DNA of 64,000 nt from Natronosalvus sp042663485 (GTDB lineage Archaea; Halobacteriota; Halobacteria; Halobacteriales; Natrialbaceae): assembly GCA_042663485.1 (NCBI GenBank), contig JBHTAF010000001.1; one strand, given 5' to 3'. Position numbers and translations under genes: made by a program. The notes below the pieces were generated by a model. That model did not search any database. It saw nothing but the letters and a program-made list of their open reading frames with translations, and was not told the DNA's origin. The first letter of the stretch is position 1; each line of letters begins with the position of its first letter. This document shows positions 26,822 to 35,810 of this stretch, piece by piece.

Positions 26822-28393
26822 TCAATTATCGGAATTGTCGGCTACCGGCAGCGTAAAAGCAAACGTTGTTTCATCGTGAGGGTTGGACTCGACCCAGATG
26901 TTGCCGCCGTGGCGCTCAATGATGCGCTCACACAGTGCCAGCCCAATTCCCGTCCCCCCGCCTTCCTCTTGCGTGTGGAGGCTCTGGAACACCTTGAAGA
27001 CTCGATCGGCATCCGCAGGATCGATACCGACACCCTCATCGCGAACCGAGATCGTCCACTCGTCGCCCGCTTGCTCGGCTGAGACGTGTACTCGTGGTGG
27101 CTCTTCGCCGCTGTACTCGATGGCGTTGTCGAGCAGGTTTTGGAACACCTCCCGGAGTTGGTTGGCGTCGCCTTTGACGCGGGGAAGTGTCTCCGTGACG
27201 ATCTCCGCATCCGTCTCCTCGATTTTTAACTGGAGGTCCTTGTGAACGTCTTCGAGAACGGTGTCCAACTCGACCGGCTCTAAGGAGTCCCCACGCGTTT
27301 CGACCCGCGAGTAATCGAGTAACCCATCTATCATGTCTCGCATCCGGTCGGCACCATCGACTGCAAACTCGATGAACTCCCGACCGTCCTCGTCGAGGTC
27401 GTCGGTATACCGCGACTCCAGCAACTGGAGGTAACTGGTCACCATCCGCAGGGGCTCCTGGAGGTCATGCGAGGCGGCGTAGGCGAACTGCTCCAAGCGT
27501 TCGTTGGACTCCTCGAGTTCCTGCTTATACACCTTGTGCTCGAGTTCATTGCTCACCCAGTTGCTGAGCAGACCAATGAACGAGACTTCCCAATCGGAGA
27601 ACGCCTTGGTCCGCGCCTCCATCCCGTAGAAACAGAACGTCCCGTACACTTCTCCATGGACGATGACCGGTGTCCCGAGATAACAGGCGATCCCCCACTC
27701 GGGGTCGACCAGTTCCGGAGCCTCGGACTTCACGTCCTGCAGGACAAGCGTCTCAGCAGTCTCGACGACGCGTGAGCAGTTGGGCAGGGTCTCCAGTGGC
27801 GTCGTGTCACCCGGTTCGAGGCCCACAGCTTCCGGCGCGGCCACGTGTTCAAAGGTGTATTCACCAGCATCTTCATTGACACGTGAGAGCGTCGCAAACT
27901 TGGTTCCGACTGTCGTCCGGACTAGTTCAAGGAGCGAATCTATCTGCTGGGAGAACGGTTGGTCTGCGGCCGCCATTATCTCATTGGCACGTCGGAGAGC
28001 TTGCTCCCGTTTCTCGACTTCTTGCTGACGATCATCCGGGTCAGTGATGTCGCGTACGTACACTGAAAGTCCGGTTTCAGAGGGATAGACCTGGATTTCG
28101 TACCAACCGTCCTGTGGCGGATAGTGCGTCTCAAATGTGACAGCTTCTTGGGTTTCCATCGCACGTTCATGCTCCCACTGGAACGGCGAGTCGGTCAACA
28201 TGGAAAATTCCTTCCAGATAACTTCCCCACGGAGATCCGCTTGGCCTCGCTGGAACAGGGTTTCAGCCTGGTCGTTGCAATACGTGAACCGCCAGTCTTC
28301 GTCAAGCGCGAAGATAGCGTCGGTTACGCGCTCCAAGACCTCTTCTGGAGAACTTTGAGTGGGGGGTTCACTCGGCGTCTCTGGGTCCGTCAT
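26822..28393 (-). CDS. PAS-GAF sensor histidine kinase
   Basis: 523 residues from ATG 28393. Domains in order: PAS (about 17-115, FALDEDWRFTYCND), coiled linker, GAF (about 150-285, with CYLGTPVIVHGEVYGTFCFYG), HisKA with phospho-acceptor His about 308 in AASHDLQEPLRM, and HATPase with N box (FQNLLDNAIEYS), G1 (DEGVGID) and G2 (GGGTGIGLALC). No membrane segment or receiver domain, so it is a soluble cytoplasmic sensor with an unknown partner. It is intact, oriented against the repeats, and its stop lies about 4 bases beyond copy D. Confidence 0.93.
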   Translation of the reverse strand: MTDPETPSEPPTQSSPEEVLERVTDAIFALDEDWRFTYCNDQAETLFQRGQADLRGEVIWKEFSMLTDSPFQWEHERAMETQEAVTFETHYPPQDGWYEIQVYPSETGLSVYVRDITDPDDRQQEVEKREQALRRANEIMAAADQPFSQQIDSLLELVRTTVGTKFATLSRVNEDAGEYTFEHVAAPEAVGLEPGDTTPLETLPNCSRVVETAETLVLQDVKSEAPELVDPEWGIACYLGTPVIVHGEVYGTFCFYGMEARTKAFSDWEVSFIGLLSNWVSNELEHKVYKQELEESNERLEQFAYAASHDLQEPLRMVTSYLQLLESRYTDDLDEDGREFIEFAVDGADRMRDMIDGLLDYSRVETRGDSLEPVELDTVLEDVHKDLQLKIEETDAEIVTETLPRVKGDANQLREVFQNLLDNAIEYSGEEPPRVHVSAEQAGDEWTISVRDEGVGIDPADADRVFKVFQSLHTQEEGGGTGIGLALCERIIERHGGNIWVESNPHDETTFAFTLPVADNSDN

Positions 28394-28446
28394 TAGATGC
28401 CCTCAGTGCTTTAAGAGATATGGGCATTACGCATATCTACCGAACG

Positions 28447-28630
28447 GCTGGTTCATTGGTCTCGGGATGAAACAAAGAAAGCCATCGTGCTGAACACATC
28501 CTCTGTATTCAGCACGCTCGATCTAACAGCTGATGGATAGATCATATCAAGCCGTACAAGATACTGGTCGCGTATTGGTCAGCCTCTCCCGGACTGTGAT
28601 TAGAAGAGAAATGGAACAGGGTGATGGGCC
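28447..28630 (+). repeat. Array repeat copy E
   Basis: Leader ggctggttcattggtctcgg-gatgaaacaaag, left arm ATCGTGCTGAACACATCCTC...CAGCACGC (28484-28517), a diverged right arm GTACAAGATACTGGTCGCG (28553-28571) and a loosely conserved tail to the CHRD stop. Confidence 0.7.
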
Positions 28631-28633
28631 GGT

Positions 28634-29125
28634 TTAGTGAATCTGACCTCGAATCTCTCCAGGCGGATTGTCTACCGTATGAACGTTGACGTAGGTGTCT
28701 CCACGTTTCATGGCGAGAATGACATCATCGAGCGTGCTCCACCCACATCCGTTTCCATCGTCTGGGGCTGTGATCGTTCCCTCGGCGAGGATTCCGCTGT
28801 CGCTGGTTGGTCCACCGCTAAAGAGCGTTACGCCGACTGGCCCGTTCTTGCCCGCCGGTGCACAATGAACGTGCGCAGCGACGACATCCTCGATGTTTGT
28901 GACGATCAATTTGTAGCTTAGTGTATCACCTGCTTTGTTGAGTTGGAACGTAGCCTGACCTTGGGCATCCGTCTCGACAGGGGGAACTTCGTTGTTACCC
29001 GAAAGATGGGTCCGGAAGTTGCGAACCTGCCCACGACCGGCCGCGACACCGATGGCGGTCAGCGTGAATCCACTGCAAGTGACCGCTGAAACGAATCGCC
29101 GTCGTGACGTGGTATGTTTTGACAT
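28634..29125 (-). CDS. Tat-exported CHRD domain protein
   Basis: 163 residues from ATG 29125. This start is chosen because it opens directly on a Tat signal (TSRRRFVSAVTCSGFTLTAI); the frame upstream runs into copy F. The CHRD domain follows: FRTHLSGNNEVPPVETDAQG, the AHVHCAPAGKNGPVGVTLF segment, and the ending NPPGEIRGQI. CHRD domains are extracellular beta folds that bind metal or matrix in many proteins. The His/Cys pattern (HVHC) hints at metal binding. It is a single gene between copies E and F. Confidence 0.88.
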   Translation of the reverse strand: MSKHTTSRRRFVSAVTCSGFTLTAIGVAAGRGQVRNFRTHLSGNNEVPPVETDAQGQATFQLNKAGDTLSYKLIVTNIEDVVAAHVHCAPAGKNGPVGVTLFSGGPTSDSGILAEGTITAPDDGNGCGWSTLDDVILAMKRGDTYVNVHTVDNPPGEIRGQIH

Positions 29126-29189
29126 GGTATAATTACGATCGCCAAATGCGCATATGAGCCTTTTCCGAATTTCATCCCAGATTTGCTTG

Positions 29190-29345
29190 TGTGGCACAGT
29201 TGATGAATTCAGCCTCTGTATCTCGCACGACGGTCCTGACTGTATTCTGGTAAGATGTTCAGACAATGCTGAATACACAGCGCGAATGTAGCACAAGCTG
29301 GCAACCGATCAAATGGGAGGTGCTCGCTCAGCACAGGTAATGTAG
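29190..29345 (+). repeat. Array repeat copy F
   Basis: Left arm GTTGATGAATTCAGCCTCTG...TCGCACGAC (29199-29231), right arm ATGCTGAATACACAGCGCGA...AGCACAAGC (29267-29298), and tail gatcaaatgggaggtgctcg-ctcagcacaggt, which closely matches the tail of copy A. Confidence 0.8.
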
Positions 29346-29606
29346 GTAAACGGAAAGTCCTCAATTCCGCCATAGAGGACGAGAACTCCGTTCTGATTCA
29401 AAGCTGGATCGTGCACCTGTAGGTCCATCTACCAGTCAATCGGTTCCAGACTAACCATCGTTACACGGCAAACTGCTTTGAGAGGACTTTGAGGCACTTC
29501 AGTTGCGTATTTCTGAGATACTTCACGGCTCAACAGTTCGCATCTCGTTTCAGTCCAGTTGGTGTGATGAATGGTTTAAGCAACTCGTCGTAGCCAGACG
29601 CGTTTG

Positions 29607-30038
29607 ATGGTACGAGAGACATCACGGCGGCGAGTTCTTCAGATAACCGGCGGAGCGTTTCTAATCGGATTCGGTAGTGCGTCTGTAAGCGCACAGGAAG
29701 ACGACGAAGCCCTTGAGCCCGATACACAGATCGTGCTCGAAGCCCTGACCGAAGGCTGGGTCGGCGTCGAGCCGGACGAAATTGCGGACGAAGAGAATCC
29801 GACACTCACGCTACAAGAGGGTGAATCGTATGAAATCGGCTGGGAAGAAGGCGACGGCCAGCCACACAATATCGAACTCGTTGACGAGGACGACGAAGTC
29901 GTCGAAGACTACGAGACTGAAGAGGCAACCGAAGGCGGCGATGATCAATTCATCGAGTTCGACGCGACCGATGAAATTGTTGAGTACGTCTGCCGAGTCC
30001 ATCCCGAGACAATGCGCGGTGAAATCGAGATCCAGTAA
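29607..30038 (+). CDS. Tat-exported cupredoxin (halocyanin-like)
   Basis: 143 residues from ATG 29607. A Tat signal (TSRRRVLQITGG...SASVSAQ) precedes an acidic mature domain. The type 1 copper site is visible: His about 87 in GQPHNIEL, then Cys 129, His 132 and Met 136 in YVCRVHPETM. Such proteins carry single electrons outside the membrane. There is no lipobox Cys after the signal, so it is probably released or anchored another way. It is the only gene between copies F and G, which argues that it travels as an isolated cassette. Confidence 0.9.
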   Translation: MVRETSRRRVLQITGGAFLIGFGSASVSAQEDDEALEPDTQIVLEALTEGWVGVEPDEIADEENPTLTLQEGESYEIGWEEGDGQPHNIELVDEDDEVVEDYETEEATEGGDDQFIEFDATDEIVEYVCRVHPETMRGEIEIQ

Positions 30039-30187
30039 ACGTCGCGCAGAACACGGAGACGACGATCGTCAGCGTGACGGCAAAGCCTTCGTAGTACTTT
30101 TACCGACTGACTGTCGAATCCTCTTTCGCTGAAATCGCCGGTAATTAGCAGAGGTATCAGCGCTACGTTCGCACGTATAGTGAGCAG

Positions 30188-30360
30188 ATGGTTCACCAGT
30201 TCCAGGGTGAAAGAAGCGAAATTATCGTGCTAAACTCATCCTCTCTATCCAACACGCCGATCTTGCCAGTGGTTCGGTAATTCGATCAGGTCTTGCTAAA
30301 TAGAGTGCGCGAATGTGGCAACACCAATGAAGTAGTACTCGCCTGGCACAGAGAAACCAC
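30188..30360 (+). repeat. Array repeat copy G
   Basis: Leader ggttcaccagttccagggtg, left arm ATCGTGCTAAACTCATCCTC...CAACACGCC (30224-30258), right arm TTGCTAAATAGAGTGCGCGA...GGCAACAC (30293-30324). Both arms carry the TAGAG/CTCTA variant shared with copy I. Confidence 0.8.
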
Positions 30361-30517
30361 ATGTCATACTAAGACTGTACAGTAGGTTCAGCAGATCCCA
30401 TTGTCGTGGTGTCAGAATTGTATGTGATATTATCGTTACTATTTTATATAGGGATCTGACGTGCGATAGTGTGAATCGATTGCGGTAGTTCTGCTGTACA
30501 ACGCTTAGGGGAGGCCA

Positions 30518-32139
30518 ATGAGTAAAGAGACACATCATACAACGCCAGAATCGGATTCCGAACCGCTGCGAGTAACCCGCCGAACCGCGCTTCGCGGGTC
30601 AGGTCTCGCCGGTTTACTCGCGCTGGGCGGGGCAGCGCTACGGCGCAAAAGGATTTCCTTGGGCCAAACGCCTCACAGGATCAGAACGAGACGTCAGAAG
30701 ATGATGAGCCAATCCCAGTGACGTGGGAGAATTTCCTACGCGCCCAAGCAGATACCAACTTCGAAGCACATGTCGAAATCGGTGGGTTTGGCGAGTTCAA
30801 GCACTACCGAGATATTCCCCCCATTGAGGAGCAGGTCGACCAACCCAAGGCACCAAATCATGACGTGCTTTACTCATGGGGAATATTCGACCTAACCGAG
30901 CCGGTTACCATCACGAAACCGGACACCGGTGACCGATACCAGTCGATAGTTCTTACCAACCAAGATCAGTACGTGAAAGGGGTTCTCTCCGATCCCGGCG
31001 AGTACACGTTGATGCAGGATGAGATCGGAACGCGGTACGTCAGCGCCCTCATGCGCACGTTTGTCGATCTGAACGATTCAGACGACGTGAACGAAGTTCA
31101 TAGACTACAGGACGAAACTACGGTAAGTCAACAATCGTCAGGATCGTTTGAGATTCCCAACTGGGATCAAGAATTGTTCGAAGAAATCCAGGAGGCGCTC
31201 ATCACGGTCGGAGAGACGATGGACGACTTAGGAGGCGTCTATGGTGACGTCGACGAGGTTAACCCCGTCAAGCATTACCTCGGAGCCGGGGCATTCGGAG
31301 TGGGTGGACTTCCTGAGTCGGAGTCGGCACTTGTGATGCGGTATCCCGAACAGAACGACGGCGAAACGCCGTACACACTCACCGTCGACGAGCCGGATAC
31401 TGTCCCCGTTGACGCGTTCTGGTCGATCACCGTCTACGAGGCCGAGGACAATAGCCTGGGAATACGCCGGGCGTCTGGAGGGATCAAAGAGGCCTGGAAA
31501 CAGACAAACGAGGAGATGCAGGCTATGGCGGAGGCTCGTCGCGAGGAGGGGTGGGAGGTTGCGGCGATTCCAACGGTTCACACGTCGGTCGTTCCGCGTG
31601 ACGCCAATGAAGACGATCGGTTTGGGTTCGTCTACGTCGTGCCGAACAACCACGCCGACGCGTTTACCGACGCGTTCGAACGGGGTACGTTCGACACCTA
31701 CGAAGCCTACCAGACCGAGACGAACAACATGACGTTCCTGGTCACCGAGCTGCTTGACCCGGACAAAGAGATCGCCATCCTCGTCGCCAGTGCGTACGAG
31801 ACCAAGTACTTCCAGCCGCTCATCCCGTCGATTCTCGAAGACGAGGCGATGTACTCTCACTTCAAGCTGATCAATGGGGACGTGCTTGGAACCGTTCGCC
31901 ACGTCGAGTACGTGCCGCTGGTGCCCGAATCGATCTCGCTGTACGCGTACTCAGTTAACAACGTGACCGCAGAGCGGAACGATGACGGGAGTGTCACGGT
32001 ACATTTCGGCGGTGACACCGATCAACCGAACTTCATCTACACTCCGGGAGGATGGCGCTATATTGTCCGACTCTACCAACCACGTGAGGAGGTTCTCGAC
32101 GGGAGCTATCAGTTCCCCGAGGCCGAGCCGGTTGAATGA
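30518..32139 (+). pseudogene. DUF1254/DUF1214 exported protein with frameshift after the Tat signal
   Basis: The first frame (ATG 30518) gives a Tat signal, TRRTALRGSGLAGLLALGG. The mature protein (from about SATAQKDFLGPNASQDQN) is in another frame that has no good start until a GTG at 30718. A single slip in the G-rich run near 30628-30640 explains it. The body is intact to 32139: VLYSWGIFDLTEPVTI, the DUF1254 N-part, and the DUF1214 C-part GAGAFGVGGLPESESALVMR...VDAFWSITVYE. These exported proteins are of unknown function. Cytoplasmic expression from GTG 30718 is possible but would lack export. Confidence 0.8.
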
Positions 32140-32189
32140 CAAGGGCCCGGACATCAATGTTCTGACAACCGTGTCGGCGTGACTCGACC

Positions 32190-32370
32190 ATCGCTCGACT
32201 TCTGCTTCGTACTGACAGTCGTGCTGAACTCAAGCTCTGTATCTCGCATGTATTTCTTGACAACAATTCGGTAGCTCGTCGAGTGTCTGCTGAATTCAGA
32301 GCGCGAATGTGGCACGAGTTTAGCTCAACCCTCGAAGTGGTGAGCGCTCAGAACGGGAAATACAGAGACC
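32190..32370 (+). repeat. Array repeat copy H
   Basis: Left arm GTCGTGCTGAACTCAAGCTC...CTCGCATG (32218-32250), right arm TCTGCTGAATTCAGAGCGCG...GGCACGAG (32286-32318), tail cgaagtggtgagcgctcaga. Confidence 0.8.
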
Positions 32371-32532
32371 AACCTTAGGGTAGTTCTCTTCACTATCGCT
32401 GTAATCACACACCTCGGAAACATTTGGCTGAGAGCACACTGTAGTTCAGTGAATAATAATTTACTCATAGACCTCGCACAGGTACCCAGGATTACGAAGC
32501 ACAGCAACCAGCCAATGAACTCGTTATAAAGA

Positions 32533-32982
32533 ATGCACTATTACGAAGACATCGAAATCGGCGACGTAGAAGAGTACGGCAAGTACGAAGTCACGAAAGA
32601 AGAGATCAAGGAGTTCGCACGGAAATACGACCCACAACCGTTCCATCTGGACGAAGACGCCGCGAAAGAGTCTATCTTCGGAGAACTCGTTGCATCTGGC
32701 TGGCACACCGCGGCCATTATGATGCGTCTGAGCGTTGTGAATAGCGAAGAGGAGAGCGCGTTCCTCGGCTCGTTCGGTATCGATGAAATCAGATGGAAGT
32801 CACCTGTGCGGCCAGGAGATACACTCCGGCGTCGAAGTGAAGTTATTGAGAAGCGACTTTCGGAGAGCCGAGATGATCGAGGCTACGTAAAGAGCCGAAT
32901 AGAAGGTCTCAACCAGAACGATGAAGTTGTCATTTCCATGATCGGGAACGGCATCTATGCGTGCCGACCTGACGATGGATAG
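32533..32982 (+). CDS. MaoC-like hotdog-fold dehydratase
   Basis: 149 residues from ATG 32533. It opens with the typical YYEDIEIGDVEEYGKYEVT, and the hydratase loop holds Asp 33 and His 38 in KYDPQPFHLD, followed by GWHTAAIMMRL and the late strand VRPGDTLRRRSEV. MaoC-like enzymes hydrate enoyl-CoA or related acyl thioesters. It is intact, in array direction, and alone between copies H and I. Without a neighbouring thiolase or dehydrogenase its substrate cannot be guessed. Confidence 0.9.
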   Translation: MHYYEDIEIGDVEEYGKYEVTKEEIKEFARKYDPQPFHLDEDAAKESIFGELVASGWHTAAIMMRLSVVNSEEESAFLGSFGIDEIRWKSPVRPGDTLRRRSEVIEKRLSESRDDRGYVKSRIEGLNQNDEVVISMIGNGIYACRPDDG

Positions 32983-32999
32983 AGAGGGTGTAGTGAGTG

Positions 33000-33142
33000 G
33001 ATGGTTTGCCGGTGTCAATGCGAAATAAACGATGATGCCGTGCTGAACTCATCCTCTCTATTCAGCACGTCGCTCTTACCAACAGCCCGTCAGTTCTGAA
33101 CTCATCTGCTAAATAGAGAGCGCGAATGTAGCACGGTCTAAG
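33000..33142 (+). repeat. Array repeat copy I
   Basis: Leader ggtttgccggtgtcaatgcg, left arm GCCGTGCTGAACTCATCCTC...CAGCACGTC (33037-33071), right arm CTGCTAAATAGAGAGCGCGA...AGCACG (33107-33136). Left CTCTCTATT pairs with right AATAGAGAG, a variant seen in both arms of this copy. Confidence 0.85.
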
Positions 33143-33144
33143 TC

Positions 33145-33456
33145 CTAATAAAATGGCGCGGGATCCCCTTTTGGTGGTTCAATTCGAATAGGTATTCCAT
33201 CAATTTCATCAGGAATCTTCTCTGCGATTTCCTCTTCAGCGTAGACTACGGGTTGGAAACAAGTTTTCCCCGCGATGACTCGCTCACCTTTCCCCAACCC
33301 AGATCCGGTAACTCCTTCCTTATCACTGAATTGATCGCGTAATGTCTGAAGAACGCGCTTAGCTCGTTGATTGTGTTCATACCACTCTTTTGGAACACGC
33401 TCCGTGGCACCTCCGCTCGACCCTTCTTCAGTCGTAACCTCGATCCATTCAGTCAT
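33145..33456 (-). CDS. Small orphan cassette protein
   Basis: 103 residues from ATG 33456, chosen over upstream in-frame codons because the sequence becomes protein-like at MTEWIEVTTEEGSS. It is charged, with a predicted helix (EWYEHNQRAKRVLQTLRDQ) and a beta region (RVIAGKTCFQPVVYAEEE). No family recognised. Its stop is 3-4 bases from copy I, and copy J lies 165 bases upstream of its start, so it fills its cassette alone. Confidence 0.6.
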   Translation of the reverse strand: MTEWIEVTTEEGSSGGATERVPKEWYEHNQRAKRVLQTLRDQFSDKEGVTGSGLGKGERVIAGKTCFQPVVYAEEEIAEKIPDEIDGIPIRIEPPKGDPAPFY

Positions 33457-33621
33457 GCAGAATGTTAGTCTCTTGTCACCAATAGTGCTTCCGGCGTAGG
33501 AGCTCGATTGATCCTCCTGAAAAAGAAGAACCCATCTATTCTGAGCGCTATATTCGACCCAAGGCAAGGTGAAATGAGAGAAGATAATCTGCTAAGCACG
33601 CAGTTCTACAGATCGCCTAAT

Positions 33622-33790
33622 TCAACGCAGTTTGATTGGAATAAACGAAGCCAGTTTGCTGCATCCATCCTCTGTATCTTGCACGCCATGTCTGACAGCA
33701 GTTCGGTAGTTCGTTGTGCCTCTGCAAGATACAAAGTGCGGATCTGTCCTGGGACTGTGCCGCCGTACGACGGAAATGGGAGTAGACCGG
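33622..33790 (+). repeat. Array repeat copy J (last copy)
   Basis: Leader gtttgattggaataaacgaa, left arm TTTGCTGCATCCATCCTCTG...CTTGCACGCC (33655-33687), right arm CTCTGCAAGATACAAAGTGC (33720-33739) with a diverged tail. Left TGTATCTTGCA is the exact complement partner of right TGCAAGATACA. Confidence 0.8.
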
Positions 33791-34014
33791 CACGTTTAGG
33801 ATAACTCAGTCGTTTCGAGTGAAATGACCAGGCTCCCTAGCGTCGAGTCAATCGTTGTCATCAGGCCGGTGCTGGAGGCATTCGTCACCGTCCGACCGAT
33901 ACTGGCGACCGTTGGAGCGGTCTCGAGGATTGCGGGGCTTCTGGTCACAGGCGTGAGCGCCCCAGAAACGGCGACGGAGACGACGAGCCTGTCGCCGGGA
34001 ACGAGTTGCCAGCG

Positions 34015-35004
34015 ATGATCGAAACCAGAGAGATGCGGGCCGTCGTCATGCGTGGCTTTGGCTCGCCCGACGTCCTCAAACTTACGGCGGTCGAGAAGCC
34101 GACACCCGCGGACGACGAGGTGCTGATACGGACCCGTGCGACGACCGTGACCGCGGGCGACTGCGAGTTCCGACGGCTCGACCTCCCGCTCTCCTTTCGG
34201 CTCCCAGTCTGGCTCTACGTGAAGCTCTGGAAGGGGAATCGGGTCGTCCCCGGGCAGGAGGTCGCCGGGGAAATCGAATCGGTCGGCGACGACGTGACGC
34301 GATTCGTGCCGGGCGACCAGGTGTTCGCCGCGACGTCGTTCCGGTTCGGCGGGGCTGCCGAGTACGCCTGTCTCCCCGAGTCGTATCCCATCGCGAGGAT
34401 ACCGGAACCCATGACCGTCGAGGAGGCCGTCACGCTGCCGACGGGCGGACTGAACGCGATGCACTTCCTGCGGAGCGCGAACGTGGGGGATGGCGACGCG
34501 GTCCTGATCAACGGGGCCGGTGGCAGCATCGGCACGTACGCCGTCCAGATCGCTACGGCCTGGGGAGCCGACGTGACGTGTGTTGATAGCGGAGAGAAGC
34601 TGGACGTGCTGCGCTCGCTCGGGGCGAACTACGTCGTCGATTACACGCGAGAGGAGTTCACCGACCGCGGCGAGCGCTACGACGTCGTCGTCGACGTCAT
34701 GGGTACGAGTCCGTTTTCGCGCACACTGCGCTGTCTGTCGACCGGTGGTCGATACGTCCTGGGCAATCCAACGCTGCTCGGGCGAATCAGGGGTGGTTGG
34801 ACGAACTTGACCGGCGAGAGAATCGTCATCTCGTCCCTCGCCGGGTACGCGCCCGAGGACGTGGAGGCCCTCGTCGAACTCGTCGAAGCGGGCGAAGTGA
34901 GAGCGGTCGTCGACAGGCGATATCCGCTCGACGAGATCGCCGACGCTCATCGATACGTCGAGAGTGGACGGAAAACGGGTAACGTGGTCATCGACGTGGT
35001 GTGA
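34015..35004 (+). CDS. NAD(P)-dependent quinone/alcohol oxidoreductase (MDR superfamily)
   Basis: 329 residues from ATG 34015; ATG 34033 (MRAVVM) is also possible. A GroES-like N-domain (VLKLTAVEKPTPADDEVLIR, PGQEVAGEIESVGDDVTRF) precedes a Rossmann domain with NGAGGSIGTYAVQIA (about 163-177). The ligands of the structural zinc lobe are absent, as in quinone oxidoreductase-type MDR enzymes. It reduces a carbonyl or quinone with NAD(P)H, substrate unknown. It is GC-rich like backbone genes. It follows the last repeat, so it may be the final cassette or the first chromosomal gene. Confidence 0.88.
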   Translation: MIETREMRAVVMRGFGSPDVLKLTAVEKPTPADDEVLIRTRATTVTAGDCEFRRLDLPLSFRLPVWLYVKLWKGNRVVPGQEVAGEIESVGDDVTRFVPGDQVFAATSFRFGGAAEYACLPESYPIARIPEPMTVEEAVTLPTGGLNAMHFLRSANVGDGDAVLINGAGGSIGTYAVQIATAWGADVTCVDSGEKLDVLRSLGANYVVDYTREEFTDRGERYDVVVDVMGTSPFSRTLRCLSTGGRYVLGNPTLLGRIRGGWTNLTGERIVISSLAGYAPEDVEALVELVEAGEVRAVVDRRYPLDEIADAHRYVESGRKTGNVVIDVV

Positions 35005-35050
35005 TACGGTCCGATTGGGCGCCCGACGGGAAGCGTCGGTCGACCGACTC

Positions 35051-35725
35051 CTACTTTAGGGGACCGAACTCGTCGAGCGCCGCGGTGATCACTTTTCCCT
35101 CCGCCTTCTGGAGGTGATCGCTCGCCGTCTGTGGCGCACAGCTGAGCTCGGCGGCGATCTCTTTCAGCGTTGCACCGCGGGGCTGTTCGTAGTATCCGAG
35201 GTCGGCGGCGATCTCGAGGGCTTCGCATTGGCGAGCGCTGAGACTCGCCCATGCGGTGTCGATGTTCCCGCGGAATTCGCCGATCTCCTCGATGGTGACC
35301 TCCATGTCCACCGGATCATGCTCGAACATCTCCTGGAGCTGGGCGGGGTCGCCGATGACGCGGGCACGCATCATTCCGTCGCGGTAGACGACCGGCATCC
35401 GCGGGATCACGCCGTGAACGCCTGTTTCGTGGCGTTGAGCTTCGACCAGTGGCTCCCCCTGCGGCTTGATGACGACGAGGACGTAGCCGGCGTCCTCGCC
35501 TACGTGGACAGTCTCGACGGCCTCAATCGCTTGAATGTCCGAGGCCTCGGCAGCCAGGGCGGTCACGTCACCGTCGATTGCCACGAAGAACGTCTTGTAG
35601 TCATCGAGCGCCGTCATCATCTCCAGGACGCGCCCTTCCTCGATGGACGGCGAATGCGCGAGCAACGCGAAGATGGGCGGTGCGTCCTCTCGGTCCGCCC
35701 GGACGGTGGCCCGAAGGTGTTTCAC
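35051..35725 (-). CDS. Bat-type HTH_10 transcription regulator
   Basis: 224 residues from ATG 35725. The N-terminal 150 residues form a bacterio-opsin-activator-like sensing region. The C-terminal DNA-binding module is clear: LSARQCEALEIAADLGYYEQ followed by GATLKEIAAELSCAPQTASDHLQKAE (HTH_10). It is convergent with the oxidoreductase and divergent from the DUF4386 gene, so it may control either. Bat-like regulators often respond to redox or light, which is only suggestive here. Confidence 0.88.
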   Translation of the reverse strand: MKHLRATVRADREDAPPIFALLAHSPSIEEGRVLEMMTALDDYKTFFVAIDGDVTALAAEASDIQAIEAVETVHVGEDAGYVLVVIKPQGEPLVEAQRHETGVHGVIPRMPVVYRDGMMRARVIGDPAQLQEMFEHDPVDMEVTIEEIGEFRGNIDTAWASLSARQCEALEIAADLGYYEQPRGATLKEIAAELSCAPQTASDHLQKAEGKVITAALDEFGPLK

Positions 35726-35810
35726 GCCAAGCTATCGCGCCACGCCACGATAAATGGAACGGCTATATCCTAAAAAACGCTCTTCGACGCCGCGTGCGTC
35801 TCCATTACCG

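Larger units (their letters stand above)
22025..33790 (+). mobile_element. Integron-like cassette array with ten same-orientation palindromic repeats
   Basis: Between 22.0 and 33.8 kb, ten copies (A-J) of one repeat lie in the same orientation and separate successive genes or small gene groups. Gene orientation is mixed, yet repeat orientation is constant. Gene ends abut the repeats closely: the kinase stop is about 4 bases from copy D, the CHRD stop a few bases from E, and the 103-aa gene stop a few bases from I. A tyrosine integrase sits immediately left of the first repeat. This is the layout of integron cassettes with attC-like sites. The repeats do not obviously show the bacterial attC core sequence, so homology is not claimed. 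Confidence 0.6.

Noticed and set aside
22025..33790. CRISPR array
   Set aside because: Repeats are about 150 bp, diverged and separated by whole genes of 0.6-2 kb, not by short unique spacers; no cas genes.
26640..33790. Array repeats as ordinary transcription terminators or promoters
   Set aside because: Orientation is fixed whatever the direction of the neighbouring genes, and copies lie at both 5' and 3' ends of genes.
33796..34014. Small gene or 3' gene remnant before the oxidoreductase
   Set aside because: Open in more than one frame but without motif or start; most likely leader DNA after copy J.
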